From assembly GCA_036503065.1 (NCBI GenBank), contig DASXXM010000028.1, positions 1 to 6,364 on the forward strand: a stretch of DNA of 6,364 nt. The letters are read 5' to 3'. The stretch is from DATEPR01 sp036503065 (lineage in GTDB: Bacteria; Actinomycetota; Actinomycetes; Mycobacteriales; Pseudonocardiaceae). This document shows positions 5,705-6,364 of this stretch, piece after piece (position 1 is the stretch's first letter; each line of letters starts with the position of its first letter). The position numbers and the translations under genes were made by a program. The notes beneath the pieces are model-generated. The model saw nothing but the letters and a program-made list of their open reading frames with translations. It made no database searches and had not been told where the DNA came from.

Positions 5705-6364
5705 ATGGACGATGAACGCCTTGTCGAAACGTTCGTCGAACTGGCGGATACCCTGATCGACGACTTCGACGTGATCGATTTCCTGCATCTGTTGGTGGAC
5801 CGCTGCGTCGAGCTGCTGGACGTGGACGCGGCCGGGCTGTTGCTGGCCAACCAGCGCGGTGAGCTACAGGTGGTCGCGACGTCGAACGAGCAGGTCCGGC
5901 TGCTGGAGTTGTTCCAGCTGCAGAACGACGAGGGTCCGTGCCTTGACGCGTTCGGCGCCGGTGTCGTGATCAGTCAGGCCGATCTCGGCGCTGCCGGCGC
6001 CCGGTGGCCCCGGTTCGCCGCGGCTGCGACGGAAGCCGGATTCGCCGCCGTCGACGCGGTGCCGATGCGGCTGCGCAGTGAGCTGATCGGCGCGTTGAAC
6101 CTGTTCCGGGCGCAACCGGGCGAGCTGGACCCGACGGCCCTGCGGACCGCCAAGGCGCTGGTTGACGTGGCCACCATCGGCCTGCTCCAGGAACGCTCGA
6201 TACGGAACAAGGAGATCCTGACTGAACAGCTGCAGACCGCGCTGAACAGCCGGGTGATCATCGAGCAGGCGAAGGGCCTCGTGTCGGAGCGTTACGGGCT
6301 GGACATGGACGGCGCGTTCGCGGCCCTGCGCGGCTATGCGCGCAGTCACAACCTGAAACTGAGC
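5705..6364 (+). CDS. GAF-ANTAR regulator, second copy (C-terminus beyond the window)
   Basis: Open to the window end, with 220 codons seen. A cytoplasmic sensory protein of the GAF-ANTAR type. After a short helix (ERLVETFVELADTLIDDFD) a GAF domain spans about 19-160, including DVDAAGLLLANQRGELQVVA, NDEGPCLDAF with Cys79, and the late strand LIGALNLFRA. GAF domains bind small molecules or sense redox; the ligand is unknown. A linker helix (LLQERSIRNKEILTEQLQTAL) leads to the ANTAR domain from about 179: SRVIIEQAKGLVSERYGLDMDGAF then LRGYARSHNLKLS. The canonical EQAKG (187-191) and AFxxLRxxAR are intact, in contrast to the preceding gene. Only about 15-30 residues are likely missing. It is preceded by the strongest ribosome site in the window and probably belongs to the desaturase operon. 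Confidence 0.92.
   Translation, partial: MDDERLVETFVELADTLIDDFDVIDFLHLLVDRCVELLDVDAAGLLLANQRGELQVVATSNEQVRLLELFQLQNDEGPCLDAFGAGVVISQADLGAAGARWPRFAAAATEAGFAAVDAVPMRLRSELIGALNLFRAQPGELDPTALRTAKALVDVATIGLLQERSIRNKEILTEQLQTALNSRVIIEQAKGLVSERYGLDMDGAFAALRGYARSHNLKLS

Noticed and set aside
4874..5788. Minus-strand open frame of 304 codons over the ANTAR genes
   Set aside because: Low-complexity Arg/His/Gln translation opposite two recognisable GAF-ANTAR proteins.
1..6364. CRISPR array, tRNA, rRNA or insertion sequence
   Set aside because: No regularly spaced repeats, no tRNA-like cloverleaf with the conserved GTTCGA-type arm, no rRNA segments, and no transposase or terminal inverted repeats were seen by eye.

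Overview
The window is high-GC DNA with GTG starts, G-rich Shine-Dalgarno sites and third-position G/C bias, so it comes from an actinomycete. The gene families (a DUF6292-type protein, two GAF-ANTAR regulators, a RipA-like NlpC/P60 hydrolase) suggest Pseudonocardiaceae or a close relative. That placement is inference from family distribution, not from a marker gene.

Layout. Positions 1-470 on the minus strand hold the wreck of a TOTE-type defence gene (archaeo-eukaryotic primase fused to a superfamily 2 helicase), with several frameshifts and a large internal deletion. About 470-990 holds no convincing gene; it contains dyad repeats and a candidate promoter. Everything intact is on the plus strand: a secreted NlpC/P60 peptidoglycan hydrolase (994-2028), a GT4-like glycosyltransferase (2225-3340), a small DUF6292-like protein (3379-3792), a membrane fatty acid desaturase (3895-4923), a GAF-ANTAR regulator whose start overlaps the desaturase (4907-5647), and a second GAF-ANTAR regulator cut off by the window end (5705-6364).

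How they may work together. The hydrolase and glycosyltransferase look like separate transcription units: there are 196 bases between them and a dyad follows the glycosyltransferase stop. The DUF6292 gene appears to have its own leaderless promoter. The desaturase and the two ANTAR genes form a probable operon for membrane lipid unsaturation and sensory RNA-level control.

The most interesting stretch is the roughly 73-base leader of the desaturase. It can fold into mutually exclusive structures: an anti-Shine-Dalgarno hairpin, or a long stem that would release the ribosome site. ANTAR proteins are RNA-binding regulators, and two are encoded directly downstream, so an ANTAR-linked or other RNA switch on lipid desaturation is a testable idea. 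The leader does not match the published ANTAR double-hexaloop consensus well.
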